This document shows positions 9,120-21,628 of a stretch of DNA of 64,000 nt, piece after piece. Position 1 is the stretch's first letter, and each line of letters opens with the position of its first letter. The DNA comes from Sanguinoderma infundibulare. Lineage: Eukaryota > Basidiomycota > Agaricomycetes > Polyporales > Polyporaceae. Where the stretch lies: assembly GCA_032821775.1 (NCBI GenBank), contig JAVLRN010000018.1, forward strand, positions 417,405 to 481,404, given 5' to 3'. The translations under genes and the position numbers were made by a program. Below the pieces are notes generated by a model, which did no database searches, was not told the origin of the DNA, and saw only the letters and a list, made by a program, of their open reading frames with translations.

Positions 9120-10985
9120 AGGGTCAAAGCCTTGCATGTTGATGCGCTGAACTGAGACCCCACTGCCTCATCCTTCTGGCTGGTAGAATGGGTCAAGGCT
9201 GGGCGCATCTTGAAAGCGGCGCCCGAGATCCTGACCATGCGACCGACGTGCTCGGCCAAGTTCCAGAGCTCACATAGGGCCTGTCTTCTACGCGACGTAT
9301 CCGGAAAGGTTCAGCAAATGCACAGTGGGTCTGCCAAAGGAAGTAACGGTCCCAAAAATTTCTCGAGAGATCGGGAAACTGCAAAAGCGGCTAGCCAGTG
9401 ACTCGCTGTGGCCTGGCGCAAAACGGCGTCAATGTCTTGCATACAGTTCCAATTTCAACACCGAAGGACTCGGAACACTTGCCAGCTGAGACATGGCGGA
9501 CCTGGGGTATTCGTCGTAGCGAGCGCATCGCCAACAAATAATAGTACAGCGGCGAGGCACAATACAATACGCGCGCCGCCGACATGCGCCTATTGCTCAG
9601 GTGCATGCCGCCGACCGGCGACAGACGAGGCACCAACACCACGAGGGTAGTCCGAAATCATCTTCGGGAGCGTCCTTCTGTCTGCCAGTGTGGTTTACTG
9701 CAGCGTGACAGGGTACGAACTAGAAACGGGAGTTTGAACATCAGCGCTCAGCCGGGACCGTGAAGCGCTACGCTCGAGGCCTATGGCATGAGCATGGCGC
9801 ACAGACATTGGACCGTGGGATGTCGATGCAGGGAAAGCGGCACGTTTCAATTCACAAAGCACTGACTGATCACTCGCCTGTAACCCATAAATCTCTTGTA
9901 TCTCCGTAGGACCCGATCCCTATCCAAAGGCGACCTCAGGCGGAGAGAACAAGATGAAGAGGCGGGGGCTGCTGCGGCGCACTTGTTTAGGAACATGGCA
10001 GCGCCGACAACAGGTGGCCTGAATGGTGCACAGACTTTGTTACATCTTGCTTCACGCATTCAGTGCTCTGCACATACTATTTGTAGAAAGTCGTGGGGCG
10101 GCGGCTAGCGCAGACGGGACTCAGTCTGACGCACGGAAGTGTCAACAGCTGAGTGTATATTTACCTAGCGCAGACGGGCCTGTAGAGTACATGTCAGATA
10201 GCACTAGGGACAGGAATAAAGCATATCTTACCTCAGTCTGATGCATGGAGTATCAACAGCTGAGGGAAGACGAGAAGAAAAAATCTCGAAGGGAGTGTAC
10301 GGTTGTGTGCAAACAACAACAAATAGGCGCTTAATATATACTGTACCTACTACCTACTGCGTTCGGTGACCTCTCTCTACCCTATTCTCAACACTATTTG
10401 CGTCAGTTTTCACTAGACTTTCTGGCATAAAAAACGATGGATTGGATGCACGTACTTGCTCATGGCCTTTACTGAAGGTTAACCTATAGAAGACCAAGTT
10501 TGGGATCAGAGTTGCTCATGAGTCGCATAGCGGCAAGGAGTAGAATGAGAGAAAGAGGTAAGCGCTGTCACAGTCCGGTTCAATGTCAGCGCCTCGCGAG
10601 GTCCGCCGATCTCTAACTAAAATTAGTATTCCGAACTTATCATGCACCTCCGACTTCCAAGCGCGAAAATGTGACTCGGCGGAGGCGGTTGTTGATTCCG
10701 ATGACCGCGCACAATCTCTCCGTCATCCGAACCTACTGTCACGCTGCTCGCAGTCTTTATAAGTTCAAAGCCTGGGTTGTACATATGTAAAGAGAAAGGG
10801 GCAGAGCACGTCCTCCATTGTCACAAAGAACCTCTATCGAAACCAATGACAACCTGACTAGAAATACAGTTACGCTTGAAGGTGGTTTAGCACGGAAATC
10901 TTTTCACCCCGACGAGTCGACGAAACCCTCTTCTTACCCCAGTCCGTCGACGAAACCCCCCACACGCGCAACACCGGGCCGCTCC
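9120..10985. other. Intergenic; left arm ends here; no gene recognised
   Basis: Inverted-repeat homology fades near 9.11 kb. The rest shows only short frames in all phases. The one structured element is an imperfect 33-34 bp direct repeat at 10,120-10,153 and 10,232-10,264, together with a repeated CTAGCGCAGACGGG nearby. Immediately 3' of the Rds1-like gene (10,900-10,960) is another short repeated motif (GTCGACGAAACCC twice). Confidence 0.5.
10120..10264. repeat. Imperfect 33-34 bp direct repeat pair
   Basis: Both units begin CTCAGTCTGA and end TCAACAGCTGAG, with a few substitutions and one small indel. They are spaced by about 78 bp that includes the second CTAGCGCAGACGGG. No open frame runs through. 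The unit ends could reflect a small non-autonomous element or local slippage. Confidence 0.65.
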
Positions 10986-13148
10986 TCAGCCGGCCTGGAA
11001 GACGGCCGGGCCCGCGAGGATGTGGCCGTTCAGCGCCGAGATGTTGGCCGGGGTGATGGGCACAGCGTCGTCAACGATGGCGAGGTACGTCGTGCCGTTG
11101 ATGATGTTGAAGAACTGGGGCTGCGCCGTCGCGCCCGAGCTGTTCGTGATCATCGTCAGGTTCGTGTACGTCGTGTTCAGCTGCGAGATCCACGCGACGA
11201 AGGCAGGTGGGCCCGTGGCAGTCGTGTTCGTCGTATACGAGCCGTTCGGGCCGACCGACCCCCCCGGGCTCTCCCAGGAGAGGCCGACGACGAAGCCGGG
11301 CTGGGAGAGCGGGACGGAGCGGTTGTGGGTGATGGCGGGGCCGTTGACGTCCAACCCGTACAGGGTCGACGCGTTCGGGTTGTTCTGCGAGGCGTTGGGG
11401 TTAGCAATCGAAGTTTGGAGACGAGGACAGGCAGCGAGCGCACCGTGATGTTCAACGCCGGGAAGTTCTGCCAGGCGATTAGGGTGTTGTCTACGGGGCA
11501 GTTCGTGATGTACGGAGCGAGGAGAGTCCAAGCCATGCTCTGCGAGATGCCAGTCCCGAAATTCACAGGCATGGGGAAGAGGCCCTCGAACTGGCGGAGG
11601 ATCTGCTGCTGGCGGGCCTCGGTCGCGACCGACTGGAGGAGGAGGTTCGCAGCAGCGCGCGAGTCGAGATGCTCGAGGAAGCCGTACACGCCCGACTCGC
11701 CCCAGGCAAGGAGCTTCGCCGAAAAGTCAAGGAAGTCGCGGACGGTCGTGAATGGGTAGGTGTAGTTGCACCTCCCAGCAGCGACACCCACTGCGTAGAC
11801 CACCAAGTCAGTTACTGCGAATACGAAAAGGAAACGAAGACATACTGCCGATGATGTTCGTGAGCATGTTGGTGTGAGCGACCTCTTGGTCGGCCATGAA
11901 TTGGATAAGGTAGCGGTCATCAGCAGACAGGCCCGCATCCTCAAAGTCCATCACCGTGAAGTTCGAGAGCGCATAGCGGAACACGTCGAGCTCGATGTAT
12001 TGTTGATAAAGGGCCAATGTCTGGAAGACAGAATGATAATTGATGAGGTATGACAACGCTTTGATGGCACGTGTAGAACATACCAAAGACTGGAAGTCGT
12101 AGTCCGACAAAGGACGGTACAACGGCGCGGTCGCGTTAGTTTCTAGACCACCCGCAGGGGTATACGGCGCCGTCTCGGGAACCGTGGTCGGGTTGGGCGG
12201 GGCAGGTGGTTCGTACGTCTGAGTGGGGACAGGGACTGAGGTCGGCGGCGGCGAAACGGTAGTCGGATTGCCCGTTGTCGGTGATGGGGTGGGGAAAGGC
12301 GTGGTCGTGGTGCCCGTTGAGGAGCTCGTGGGGAAGCTCGTGGGGAAGCTCGTGGGGAATGTCGTCGGGAATGTCGTCGGGAAGCTGGTCGCGGTGCCGG
12401 TCGGCGAGCTCGTGGGGAAGCTCGTCGGGAATGTCGTTGGGAATGTCGTCGGGAATGGGCTGCTCGTCGGCGAGCTGGTCGGGAAGCTGGTCGGGAACGT
12501 CGTCGGGAATGGGCTACTCGTCGGCGAGGTGGTCGGGAAGCTGGTCGGGAACGTCGTCGGGAATGGGCTGCTCGTCGGGCTCCCCGTGGGCGAGGTGGTC
12601 GGGAAGCTGGTGGGAACACTTGTCGGGAAGCTGGTGGGAATACTTGTCGGGAAGGTCGTGGGGCTGCTCGTCGGGGAGCTGGTCGGAACACTTGTCGGGA
12701 AGCTCGTTGGGAAACTCGTGGGGCTACCTGTCGGGGAGCTCGTGGAGAAGGTCGTTGGGAAGGTCGTGGGGAAGGTCGTGGGGACGCTCGTTGGGAAGCT
12801 CGTCGGGAAGGTCGTGGGGCTGGTTGGGCTAACCGTTGGGCTGCTCGTCGGGATGCCTGTCGGGCTGCTTGTCGGGCTGCCTGTCGGGCTACTCGTCAGG
12901 CTGGTCGTAGGGAAGGTCGTGGGGAAGGTTGTTGGGAAAGTCGTGGGGACGGTTGTTGGGAAGGTCGTGGGGACGGTTGTTGGGAAGGTCGTCGGGGGCG
13001 GGCTAGTCGTGGGGAGGCTCGTCGGGGGCGGGCTAGTCGTGGGGAGGCTCGTCGGGGTACTCGCCGTCGTACTCGTCTGCGGGGCCGGAAGGGCCACCGC
13101 TCTGAGCGCGAGAGACGCCACAACAAGCGGCAGAGCGAGGCGGAACAT
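10986..13148 (-). CDS. Rds1-type ferritin-like secreted protein with long Ser/Thr/Pro repeat
   Basis: Exons (complement): 12084-13148, 11846-12020, 11444-11790, 10986-11384; 1986 nt, 661 aa. It has a signal peptide (about 1-19), then about 270 residues of low-complexity repeats built on Phe-Pro-Thr-Ser/Thr and Ser-Pro-Thr units (about 20-290). A ferritin-like four-helix region follows, with Tyr-Gln-Gln-Tyr-Ile-Glu-Leu-Asp-Val-Phe and Asp-Gln-Glu-Val-Ala-His-Thr, then a C-terminal domain with many Asn-x-Ser/Thr sites. This is the family of the fission yeast stress-responsive Rds1. The Asp-Gln-Glu...His pattern fits diiron-like helices, but metal binding is not proven. The apparent frame break near 11,420 is resolved by a 59-bp intron with a GCTAAC branch point. 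The repeat probably acts as an O-glycosylated wall-spanning stalk. Confidence 0.85.
12300..13060 (-). repeat. Ser/Thr/Pro-coding minisatellite within the Rds1-like gene
   Basis: This is a run of 12-bp and related units encoding Phe-Pro-Thr-Ser/Thr, Ser-Pro-Thr-Gly and similar. On the plus strand the same bases read as a long Gly/Val-rich open frame, which is an artefact of the repeat. Copy number is likely to vary between strains. Confidence 0.85.
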
Positions 13149-15400
13149 GTTGGCGTGCCGTGGGATTCGCCCGTGCGCCCGCTTTCTTTATACCCCATCC
13201 TTCGCTCCCCGCTCCCGTCCGGCAGGAAAATCGAATCTTAGGTCCAATATTGAGCTTTGGCAGGTTTCCTCATCGGGTGCACAGGACGAGGACGAAAGAG
13301 GAGGTGGTCGTGTTCCATCCGCGTTGCAATTGACGAGGACAGGAGAAGGTACGACGCGTTGGATTATTGAAGGCCTGATCAAGGGCGACGGGTGGCCTGG
13401 CGTGTGATAGGTGAGTGAGGGTCAAGTGTACAATAACGGCAAGAATAGAAGGATGTGGACGTCATTCCCGAGATGTGCTGCCTGCGGAGTACCATATACA
13501 TAAATGCCTTGGCACTCTTGGAGACGCAGGAGTCTTTGACGCACCCGCTGCTTTGACATATCCGCTAGCAGCTGCGGTGAGTCGCCCGCGTCAGGGCCTA
13601 TGTCGAGACTTGAACCGGCCACGGTGAATCAGGAATCGAAGTTGTCCAGAAATTAGTAGACGCTAGACCGACGATCTCCTGACCCCCATTGGGCGTCTCC
13701 GTTGCCTTATTCAGCGTGCTTGTGACGTGGCTGCTCCGAGCTCAGTTTTCTGCCACTCCCCTTTTCTGGCTTGCACATCCGACATCGCATGGTTTAGACG
13801 TACAAATGGCTGTCAAATTTCTGACATCCATCGGAGAGTCTGGGTTCCAGCGGATGTGCCGTCAAACGTCGATAGGGCATGAAGACAACGGAAAATCAAT
13901 GGGCGATCATTGGATTTCCAAAGGTCGATCGAGCAATCAATTCCCAAGTTCCGGACTCACCGGGCAAGCTGGGGAAAGTGGGAGGCCGTTGGCTCCATGG
14001 TAGACGAACTTACGGCGGGATGTCGGCTCCCAACGAACGGTGCGTTAAAAGCCAGTCAGTTCCCACCACTATCAAAAATTCCGACTGGGCGTGTAGTTCA
14101 GTCTTCCTCCTCCACCATCGCGCAGCGACCGAGTCTGTGGTGCGGGCCACACTGCATGACTCGAGGAAAGTATCTCATTGTTCAGTGGATGATGTTACGC
14201 GACGTCGATTGGTGTGATTCGTTTTGGGTCCTCGGAAACCTTCGCTGCTCATGGAGAAGAGGTTCTCGCACACCCACTGCCAATGTGTCGGCGTTGTGTA
14301 GATCTACGTCCCTGCTGGTGGCGAGGAGCCCATTTTTTTAGGTTGCTACCACCTATCGCAAGCCTTCAAATTTCCACCGCCGTGGGATATGTATCTCCGT
14401 GTCATATGTGGGTGACTGATAACTTCAATGTCTGCCGCACCTGGATAAGCATGTTGGCGGTCTGCAGGGTATGGTACTGTCGGGACCGCAAAGGAGCCAG
14501 TACTAGTAGCTACTGAGCCTCTCACGGAGCGTACGTCAAGGAAGAGAGCACGGAGGTGAGCCTTCCAAACAACAGACTCTCGCGCGCATCGAATTTTCAC
14601 TCTGCCAACAGGTCGGATTTAGGTGGGTTGTCCGCTTGCGGGCCCAGCGAGGTTTCTCTGTGCCTCCGAGGTTCAAGCGGCTCGTTAGGGCCACCTCTCA
14701 TCCTTTCACACGAACGTCGAGTTGTGACGGATCCGGCTACGATTTTGGCGCAATGTATATATGGTGGTGCTCGCGTAAGTCGATACCGATCAAAGTTTGC
14801 GTACAACTCAATCTGGTCCGCTCCACTCCTCCGGCGGGAGCTTCTCGACGACAACCCTAATGGATCGAGTCAGGTGGAGCTGAGGCTACATGTACGTATT
14901 CCCCTTCATTCAGTGATGACCCGACTGACAATTGGGTGAACACGTCAGTTAGGGTGTCAGGTCCTCGCTCCCGTGGCTTTCTGCAGCCGTGAATCCTTTC
15001 GGGGGCTCTTGAAGCAGCATACGTTGCGTAGGTTCTTTGCATAGTGCTCCAGCCTTCTGGAACCGCCATCGAAGGCTGCCATATCACATGCACCACACTT
15101 CACATGCGCACGTGGAACCCGGAGATCCCGAAGCAGCCCCTGACTGCACACATGCGACCTCGCTGAAGATGCACCTCTCGTCCAGAGCCGTCATGCAAAC
15201 CAAAGGTTCGTTGTGTGCACACATCTCGGTTCCTTAACCATCCCTAATGCAGCCGAACGTGCTCAGGGTTGCCAGCAGATACCCCTGCGTGTGCTCGGGC
15301 CTTGCTCGGGACACGTCGGCGTAAATGGCGATCGGTTCTTGCCGTCGGCTGACACATGAATGGAAGGTCGTCGCTCCGGCACGACGTTTGGCGAGTTTTG
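13149..15400. other. Intergenic, no gene recognised
   Basis: The first part is the promoter region of the Rds1-like gene. The rest has short, mutually overlapping frames without recognisable domains. On the minus strand at about 13,590-13,686 there is a B-box-like GGTTCAAGTC and a 6-bp terminal match (GTCAGG/CCTGAC), but it does not fold as a tRNA. Confidence 0.45.
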
Positions 15401-15412
15401 TGACGGACAAGT

Positions 15413-15435
15413 ATACAAAGGTTGTATAAAGAACC
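15413..15435 (+). promoter_or_regulatory. TATA-like element of the GH55 gene
   Basis: TTGTATAAAGAA stands about 85 nt upstream of the chosen GH55 start at 15,510. Confidence 0.6.
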
Positions 15436-15509
15436 CGAGGTTCGCCATCGAGGACGTTGCAGCTCCCTCAAGTCCTCGCAGCGGTACCCTTCCTCAAGGC
15501 CTTGTCGAG

Positions 15510-18500
15510 ATGCGTGCGCCATCTCTCCGACCTCTCCTCCTTCCCCTGCTCGCCCTTCTAGGCTTGGGAACGCTAGTCTCGGCTCTCGGCACGTCATGCT
15601 CTGCGCCGCTGACCAGCGGTACTGCTGCGCCCTCTGCGCCGTTCTGGCTGGAACAGATTCAGCACCAAGGATCCGCGCCGTTCAACCCCAACCCGAGCGG
15701 GTACCAGGTTTTCCGTAACGTCAAAGTATTCTTGTGCTCCTCTAGGCCCTTCTAGTTGGTGGAGACTGAGTGCCTTTCCAGGACTTCGGAGCGAAGGGCG
15801 ATGGTGTCACCGATGATACCGCGGCCATCAAGTGAGAGGCTTCCCCCGTGGTGCGTGTGCCTGACGTTCATTCCATGCACAGCGCAGCTATTTCCTCCGG
15901 AAACCGTTGCGGGGACGGGTGTGGTCAATCTTCGTAAGCTTATCATCCCTTTCCGGCGGCGTCTTCTCAGCTGGGTCTTTTAGTGTCTCCCCGGCGGTCG
16001 TCTACTTCCCTAACGGGTAATTCGATCTTCCTGCTCCCCATTTGGCCATTGCTGACCGCCCTTAGAACCTACGTCGTCTCGTCGCCTATCATCTCGTACT
16101 ACTACACGCAACTTATCGGAGATGCGAAGCACATGCCGACCCTCGTCGCCGCTGCGAACTTCCAGGGTATCGCTATCATCGGTAAGCATCCTTGTTCTCT
16201 TGGTCACGCAGACCATTGATCCAGATCCATAGACGCGGATCCTGGCTGGTATGTGAACCAGAACAACTTGTAAGTCCTTCTAGAAAAGTCTTGCGGTGCA
16301 CATCCGCTAACTTACTGGTAGCTACCATGCCATCCGGAACTTCAGGCTCGACACGACGCGCTTGCCCGCGTCCGCCTTCGGCACGGGTATCCACTGGCAA
16401 GTCTCGCAGGCGACCTCGTTGGCCAACATCGTCTTCCAAATGTCCACGGCTCCCGGCAATGCGCACCAAGGTTCGTTCCAGCCATGTCCGTCGCATGAAC
16501 CAGATCGCTGATCATGATCAACGGTTCGCAGGTATCTGGATGGAAAACGGAAGGTATTGCACAGCTCTAGCTTCGTATCTGATGCGTGTTGCACTGACCG
16601 GACAACGCCAGTGGCGGTTACATGGGCGGTAAGTCCGAGACTGTTGGATGCGATTCCGTCGACATGGTCTTCATTTCCTTTTGGTAGATCTCGTGTTCAA
16701 TGGCGGCAAATACGGCATGTGGGTCGGCAACCAACAGTAAGCCTTCTGCTTGAGTTGGCTCCGTTCAGATAGTTGATCGATCCTTTTAGGTTCACCGTTC
16801 GCAACATCACGGTCAACAACGCACAAATTGGTACGTCGACCCTCATATATGCGCGATCGCCTTCGCTGACGTGGGGCACATTTTAGGTGTACGTATCCCT
16901 CGCGTTTCCCCAACCTGCCAAAGACCTCACGAGGCATAGGTGTTTGCACTGTGGAACTGGGGATGGACCTTCCAAGGTACGTTGTCCCTACCACGTCCTG
17001 CAGGTTTCTTAATACCGATTGCCTTCCGCAGGGGTTACCATCAACAACTGCTCGATCGGTTTCCAGATCAGTACCGGCGGCACGACTCAGGAGAACCAAG
17101 GTGTCGGGGGTGAGGCGATCATCGACGCCGTCGTCATCAACACGCCCATTTTCATCCAGAACTCGCAACCGAGCAGCGGCAGTCTCCACGGCGCCCTCGT
17201 CCTGAACAACGTCCGGCTCAACAACGTCCCCATCGCCGTCGGCGTCGCCAACGGGGACGTGGTCCTCAGTGGTGGCACGACGATCATCGACTCGTGGGCA
17301 CAGGGCAACGCCTACGTGGGCACGTGTCCCAGCGGACGCTTCATACAGTCGGGCCTCAACTCGATCCACAAGGATCCGAGCTTGCTTGACTCGAGGGGCA
17401 GGATCTTCGGGAAGACGCACCCGCAGTACGAGAACTACGCGCCCGATCAGTTCGTCAGCGTGAAGTCGCAGGGCGCGAAGGGCGACGGTCAGACGGACGA
17501 CACGGCTGCGATCCAGGCGGTCTTCAACAAAGTTCGTCTCAGGTTCTGGTCTAGGGCTGAAACGTTCGGTTTGGGCTGATGGTTGGGCGCATCTGTAGTT
17601 CGCGGGCTGCAAGATCATCTTCTTCGATGCGGGTGTTTATGTCGTTTCGAACACCATCACTATCCCTGCGGGTACTCAAGTCGTCGGAGAGGCCTGGTCC
17701 ACTATCCTCGGGACTGGCAGTGTATTTATAGACTACAACAACCGTGAGTCGTCTCGCTTCATTTCAGCGTCATAATACTGATCACGATCACAGCTCGTGT
17801 TGTCGTCCGCGCCGGTGACACGGGCTCTACGGGCGTCCTTGAAATCACCGACATGATCTTCTCGACCCGAGGCCCTGGTATGTGCGTTACGCTCCAGAGT
17901 TTACTCTTGACCTGACGCACTCTGCGTAGCTGCCGGCGCCATCGTTGTCGAGTGGAACGTTCATGACCCCGCGGGCAAGCAGGGTGCTGCTGGTGCCTGG
18001 GACACGCACATCATCCTTGGCGGGAGTGCGTATGCACGATGATATCACTCTCGCGCTCCTCCTGATCGTTGCCTACAGAGGCCGGGACCAACCTCCAGGC
18101 GAGCCAGTGCCCGACTAGTGGGGCTGGCGGGGACAACTGCTTCGCAGCATTCATGGGCCTTCACCTCACCCCCCAGTCCAGCGCATATCTCGAGGTGAGC
18201 GTTGCAGCGATGTGGCAAGGAAAAACGGACACTCAACTGCCACTCTGCAGGGCTTGTGGGTGTGGACGGCGGATCACGATCTCGACTCTGGTCCGCAGAT
18301 AAACCTCTGGACCGGACGTGGAATCATGTCCGAGTCGCAGGGCCCCGTATGGCTGATCGGGACGGCCAGTGAGTGGACATGATCCCCAGGCACGTCGCGC
18401 GTCGCTGAAGGTTTGATGCGCAGGCGAGCATGCTATCATCTATCAGTACTACCTCCTCAACGCAAGAAACCACTACATGGGCCTCATCCAAACCGAGACG

Positions 18501-19079
18501 GTGCGCCTGAATCTCGTACCCTTCTTTTCTGGTCTGGCAGCTGACGATAGCCTCCGTCCCTGCCAGCCGTACTTCCAACCTAACCCTGTCCCACCTGCTC
18601 CGTTCATTCCTAACACGGTGTATCAGGATCCGGCCTTCGGTCCGGGTGCAGCCTGGGCACTGACCGTCAACAACTCTCAGAACATCCTCGTCTACGGTAC
18701 GCCACAGGCCCTCGATCTAAACCCTCCGATTGCTAACTGACTTGAATCCGTCCCGACGCACCAGGTGCCGGACTCTACAGCTTCTTCCAGGTGCGCGAGC
18801 CCGCTCCGTCGTTCCGAACCTGTACTCTATTTACTGACCCCGTTCCGTTCCGTTTTTTTTGTTTTCCGGGACATGCAGGACTACAGCCAGACATGCCTGG
18901 CGACGTTCAACTGCCAGCAGCAGATCTTCAACATCGACTCTGCGTCGTCCATCGAGGTCTACCTGCTCTCGACCGTCGCGAGCCAGTCGATGCTCAGCGT
19001 GAACGGCCAGGGCACCGTCCCGAACTCGGCGAACAGGAACGGGTTCGCGCAGACGCTCTCCGCGTGGACCCGGACATAG
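15510..19079 (+). CDS. GH55 exo-beta-1,3-glucanase (many introns)
   Basis: Splicing by eye gives one continuous GH55 protein. It has a signal peptide (about 1-26), then a first beta-helix module starting Asp-Phe-Gly-Ala-Lys-Gly-Asp-Gly-Val-Thr-Asp-Asp-Thr-Ala-Ala-Ile. A second module starts around 17,460 with the matching Gly-Ala-Lys-Gly-Asp-Gly-Gln-Thr-Asp-Asp-Thr-Ala-Ala-Ile. This twin pectate-lyase-like fold is diagnostic of GH55. Family members release glucose or short products from beta-1,3-glucan outside the cell, acting on fungal wall turnover or laminarin-like substrates. At least 14 introns are seen; the largest coding exon is about 17,032-17,530. The start at 15,510 begins a clean signal peptide. 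The catalytic acid is probably the Glu in the Leu-Ile-Gln-Thr-Glu-Thr segment near 18,495, by family position only. The gene lies at the centre of the large inverted repeat and is single copy. Confidence 0.9.
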
Positions 19080-21628
19080 GCCGTCGCACGCGGTCATGGG
19101 TGCTTCTCGGTCCTTCTTCTCCTTCTTCTCCTCGGAGCGGAGGTTCGGGGACGGTCGTCGTCCCGTCCCGAGAAGCACGATCGTGGACGTTCCTTTGTCT
19201 CTGTTTCTGTGTGTGCCCTGCATTCTCTGCAGCTGTTCCGGGTTTCTCTTTTACGATCCTTTCACGACTTCGCGGGTACTCATCGACGACGCCGACAGCA
19301 GCTTGAGATTACTTATGGTTCCATGGCTTCATGGCTTCCTCCCCCTCGTTCAACCAGACCTCGAGAGCGGCGTGAGCGTGCTGGGTAATGTACGCGCATG
19401 TAATTTGTATTGTGTAAGTATCGTGTGTCGTTGCATCGTGCAGCGAATATACTACTATAGCTAGGATTCATTCCATTGACAGTACCACTATCCATATACC
19501 ACCTAGCTGGGTTTCTTCACTTGGAAATCACTTGCCTGGTCGGACGTTCGAGACGTTGCCAAGAAGCAGCCTCGCGTCGGAGTGTCCTCGCTTTGAGCTG
19601 CTGCACGGAAGAAAAGAAACAACCGGGGGACGGTCGTGAGATGGGTCGGGCAGGATGCCGGACGGATTACCTGCGAAGTTCGTTCCGGGCCTCTTCGTGT
19701 GAGCGCGCCTTGGAATGTATACGACGATAATGTACGCCTGGTAGTAGCGGCCTATATCGCGCACCAGGAGGTTCGTACATCGCGACAGCCCTGTCGATGT
19801 CGAAATTTAAATAAACTGCCCTGCGATGACGTCAGAACGACGTAGCTGCCCCGGCGGATGTACACAATGACGACGGTGTCTGTCGCCACCCACTGCACAC
19901 GTCCGGCTGCATGAGATTTGATGACCATTGAGTGATCATAGCCGTCCCCGGGCTAGTCATGATCGAACGGGTATGGTTGAATCATGGGGCTGGGTAAGTA
20001 ACGGAGGCCGTCCAGGAGAACTGGAGGGACAAAAGAACGCACGCGCAAGTAGACTGCCGGACATGGGGCGCATAACGGTAGCTATGGGACGTACATCCGA
20101 ACGGCGAACGGCGGCATGCTTGGAGGTTTGAATTTGACTCCCGACGTGTGCCGTCGCGCGAGTCAGGGAATGTTCTCTCCGGCTACAGTATCCCGGATGG
20201 TCGCAGTGGGAGCTCATTTGAGCTTGGACGATAGAGCGGCAGGAAAAGGGAGAAGCGATGGGCTTCGGTTTCCGTGGCTCACATGTTGCACAACATGATC
20301 AATTTGCGACTCACCGGCACCAGCTGCGCGATTCTCCATTCTGTCCGCTCTGCCTGAGCTTCGATGTGGCGGGCGGATCGGTGTGGGGTGCATGGGAGAA
20401 GGGAGGGACATCTCGCTATGCCGATGTGAGTAACCGTTGCACCAACTTAAGCATATGGACCCGGAGGCTGGCGCGAGCCCAACGTGGTGTCTTGATCACG
20501 ATCCTGCCGCATCTGCCTGCCGCGGAGACACATCTGGACATCGCGGTTCCATGATTCGTCGCCAAGAGGAAGGAGGAAGACGCCGCGCGGATGTCGAAGC
20601 ACTCGGTGCGGATACGCGCGCGACGCTTGGATTGTCGAACGGCTTGCCTGCCTATGTAGTGCTTGCCTGCGTCTCTGACACCGGCGCCGCATGGGTGCCT
20701 CGGTGGCTGGTGCCTGTTGCGGTCTTGTTGTTGTGGCGGCGACGTCTGCCCACATTGGAGATAGCGCCATTTGCCCATGTTTGCGGGGGCTGTCCAATTG
20801 GAGGGATCCGATAGGCGGTATTCTCGCGAGAGGCTGGGGGAGGCTGGTGGGGCTTCTGTTGCGCAAGTGAGCCGGAAGCGGCGAGCTTCTATAATTCCCG
20901 AACGCCCTGGGTTCGCGGACAAGGAGCAGATCTGCCAGATGTGGCCGCAAGAGCGTGCTTTCGAGGCACAGTTCGAAGAAAGAGGGAGCCGTTCGTGGGC
21001 AGCGAGAGCCGGTGCTGAGCGTGCTCCGGACAAAGGGTGCGGGTGCGGGTGCGGGGGAGGAGCGAGTCAAGCGATCGATTGTTGACTGCCGGAGCGGGGC
21101 TGAGCGGGGAGCGCTGCGTGGGAACGCCAGCCCAGCCATAAAAAGATTCTGGCAATTTTGCAGCTTCGTCAAGGACGACCTCCTTCTCCCCAGCCCTCTG
21201 CCTCACACGACACACTTGCCTCTTGCGCTAGCTGCTCGATCTATATGATATTCTCGCCTGACTGGTGCGTATGTCCTCCACGTACATCGTGCGAGGTGAC
21301 CTAATGCTCGTCGTCCACAGCACCCCACATCAGACGACCAACATTCACTTCGGACCCCTTGGACTTCCTCTCGTCGACACCGACCGTCCCCCTTAGAACC
21401 TCCTGCTCTACCCCAAACCTGCCGGCATAACTTCACTCTTCCATATGGGCTAAATTCGTCGATTTTTGGCATCGGATCCAGGTCGCCTGCTCCGTCGTAA
21501 CAAGAAAACATCCCTCCACATCCGTCTACACACATCTCTAGACAAATAGACTCGCATACATCCACCACTGTATAACACCCGCACTACATATACGCCAACT
21601 CGCGACCTTCGATCCCCCCCACTACACA
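19080..21628. other. Intergenic, no gene recognised
   Basis: GC-rich DNA with several frames of 100-240 codons around 20.4-21.2 kb on both strands. None has a recognisable domain, signal peptide or matching intron set, and they overlap each other antisense. It ends in the pyrimidine-rich 5' flank of the gene at 21,629. Confidence 0.45.

Noticed and set aside
10986..11944. Apparent frameshift in the Rds1-like gene near 11,420
   Set aside because: A 59-bp intron with a consensus donor, GCTAAC branch point and CAG acceptor restores the frame, so it is not a lesion.
12223..13407. 394-codon plus-strand frame rich in Gly/Val/Leu
   Set aside because: It is antisense to the Ser/Thr/Pro minisatellite of the Rds1-like gene; the repeat has no stops in several frames, and the minus-strand reading has a signal peptide, introns and a known domain.
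13589..13686. tRNA-like sequence on the minus strand (GGTTCAAGTC B-box, GTCAGG/CCTGAC ends)
   Set aside because: The T-stem does not pair, the spacing from B-box to the 3' end is wrong and no A-box or anticodon arm fits. At most a pol III-derived relic.
20416..21172. Overlapping minus-strand frames of 205 and 241 codons
   Set aside because: They occupy different phases of the same GC-rich DNA with no domain, signal or intron support; likely chance.
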